From Candidatus Cloacimonadota bacterium (GTDB lineage Bacteria; Cloacimonadota; Cloacimonadia; Cloacimonadales; Cloacimonadaceae), in the NCBI GenBank assembly GCA_018433885.1, contig JAHDQK010000050.1, forward strand, positions 1 to 47,177: a DNA stretch of 47,177 nt. The letters are read 5' to 3'. Shown in pieces: positions 46,662-47,177 of the stretch (its first letter is position 1; the number at the start of each line of letters is the position of its first letter). Below the pieces are notes generated by a model that saw only the letters and a program-made list of their open reading frames with translations, made no database searches and was not told the DNA's origin. Both the position numbers and the translations under genes were made by a program.

Positions 46662-47123
46662 AGTTCAAACTCCTTGAATATTGGGGATGTTTCCCGCAGA
46701 AAGGATTCCACCCTTGCTTTGAGGGCAGGTTTATTATGCATCAACGCCCCCCAGACATCCGAACAAGATCGTTTTTCGGAAGCGAAACTTTGCATCGTTC
46801 ACCCGAATGCAAGTTCCCGGATGGCAAATCATCCGAAATTGCTGCTCGCCATCGGGAATTAACTCCGACGATGCTTCTGTAACCACCATGTGTTTTCTCA
46901 TGCGTGCTTCTTCAGATATGCTCCCCGATGATATGTGTACATTACCGAAAAAATGAGCATACAACTCTCCCTTTAAGTCTGAACACAGTTTATTCATTTC
47001 CCTACATACGTCAAGATATTTTACAAGACCATTGCATAAACCTTCGATGCTTGTATTGAGATGAATTTGTTCTGTTGCCGCCCGCCATTTTCTGTCTCGA
47101 AGTGACCTTTTTGGTCTATTTTC
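46658..47123 (-). pseudogene. Possible broken gene upstream of the LolA-like gene
   Basis: Two overlapping open frames suggest one interrupted gene. The frame from 47123 to 46734 is open for 129 codons after a TGA at 47124-47126, with its only in-frame ATG at 46997, and ends just after a run of six G near 46750. The other frame (46795 to 46658, 45 codons) ends with TGA overlapping the next ATG. Removing one G would join them into one protein ending ALMHNKPALKARV...KEFEL, coupled to the LolA-like gene. Family not recognised. Alternatives are a natural slippage site, a sequencing error or chance frames; a promoter-like TTGACG/TAAACT pair (47009-47014, 46987-46992) lies inside it. Confidence 0.35.
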
Positions 47124-47177
47124 TCAATTATGCCTCATAAAACCCCTCTTTTGAAGCCCTTTTTGGGTCTGTTCCAA
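47124..47177. other. Edge of window, no gene seen
   Basis: AT-rich bases with small hairpin-like ACC-TTTTT-GGT and CCC-TTTTT-GGG motifs (near 47105 and 47155). Nothing can be assigned. Confidence 0.3.

Overview
The window looks like a chromosomal segment of a Gram-negative, anaerobic, amino-acid or organic-acid fermenting bacterium of the FCB group, most likely Candidatus Cloacimonadota (Cloacimonetes). Four features support this. Very large secreted proteins end in a FlgD-like Ig tail with the signature YPNPFNP, VYNIKGQLV, WDG and a final RK(M/L)xLMK. A complete six-gene Rnf complex is present. A tungsten aldehyde:ferredoxin oxidoreductase homologue sits beside it. There is an LPS-type glycosyltransferase cluster with an MsbA-like exporter. 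The taxon is an inference from gene content; no rRNA is present.

Layout. 1-3266 (+): a leader with small inverted repeats, then a secreted CapA-like metallophosphatase with a PKD domain and sorting tail. 3300-8173 (+): a tightly packed operon with overlapping genes: acyl-CoA dehydrogenase, small PAS protein, QueH, a deoxyhypusine-synthase-like protein of unknown role, and an AOR-family protein. 8272-13470 (+): rnfCDGEAB, closed by a strong terminator. 13.5-14.1 kb: a convergent spacer with a dispersed repeat. 14075-22401 (-): NAD-sugar epimerase, TcdA, TatD, a glycerophosphotransferase-like enzyme, an ATP-grasp protein, GT9, GT2 and an MsbA-like ABC exporter, preceded by tRNA-Arg(ACG) with its own terminator. 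22524-26460 (+): a long, apparently structured RNA leader and a secreted beta-helix protein. 26.4-27.4 kb: repeats and a nearly perfect 24-bp-arm palindrome. 27448-41701 (-): three giant secreted proteins, two with gingipain-type C25 peptidase domains, all with the FlgD-like tail. 42233-46661 (-): NIF3 protein, AMP-dependent acyl-CoA synthetase, HI0933-type flavoprotein and LolA-like periplasmic protein. 46.66-47.12 kb: remnants of what may be a broken gene.

How the genes may work together. Acyl-CoA dehydrogenase, AOR and Rnf can be read as a redox module. Aldehyde oxidation reduces ferredoxin, and Rnf couples ferredoxin oxidation to NAD+ reduction and ion pumping. The LPS-type genes probably build and export a lipid-linked surface glycan. 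The giant proteins are probably exported and anchored through their common C-terminal tail and act on extracellular protein.

The most interesting unexplained signals are the multibranched RNA candidate upstream of the beta-helix gene, the modular dispersed repeat (two good copies with modules in different order and one diverged inverted copy), the 27.1 kb palindrome, the C25-like protein lacking the usual catalytic His motif, and the DHS-like gene locked between queH and the AOR gene. No CRISPR array, intact insertion sequence or prophage was seen.
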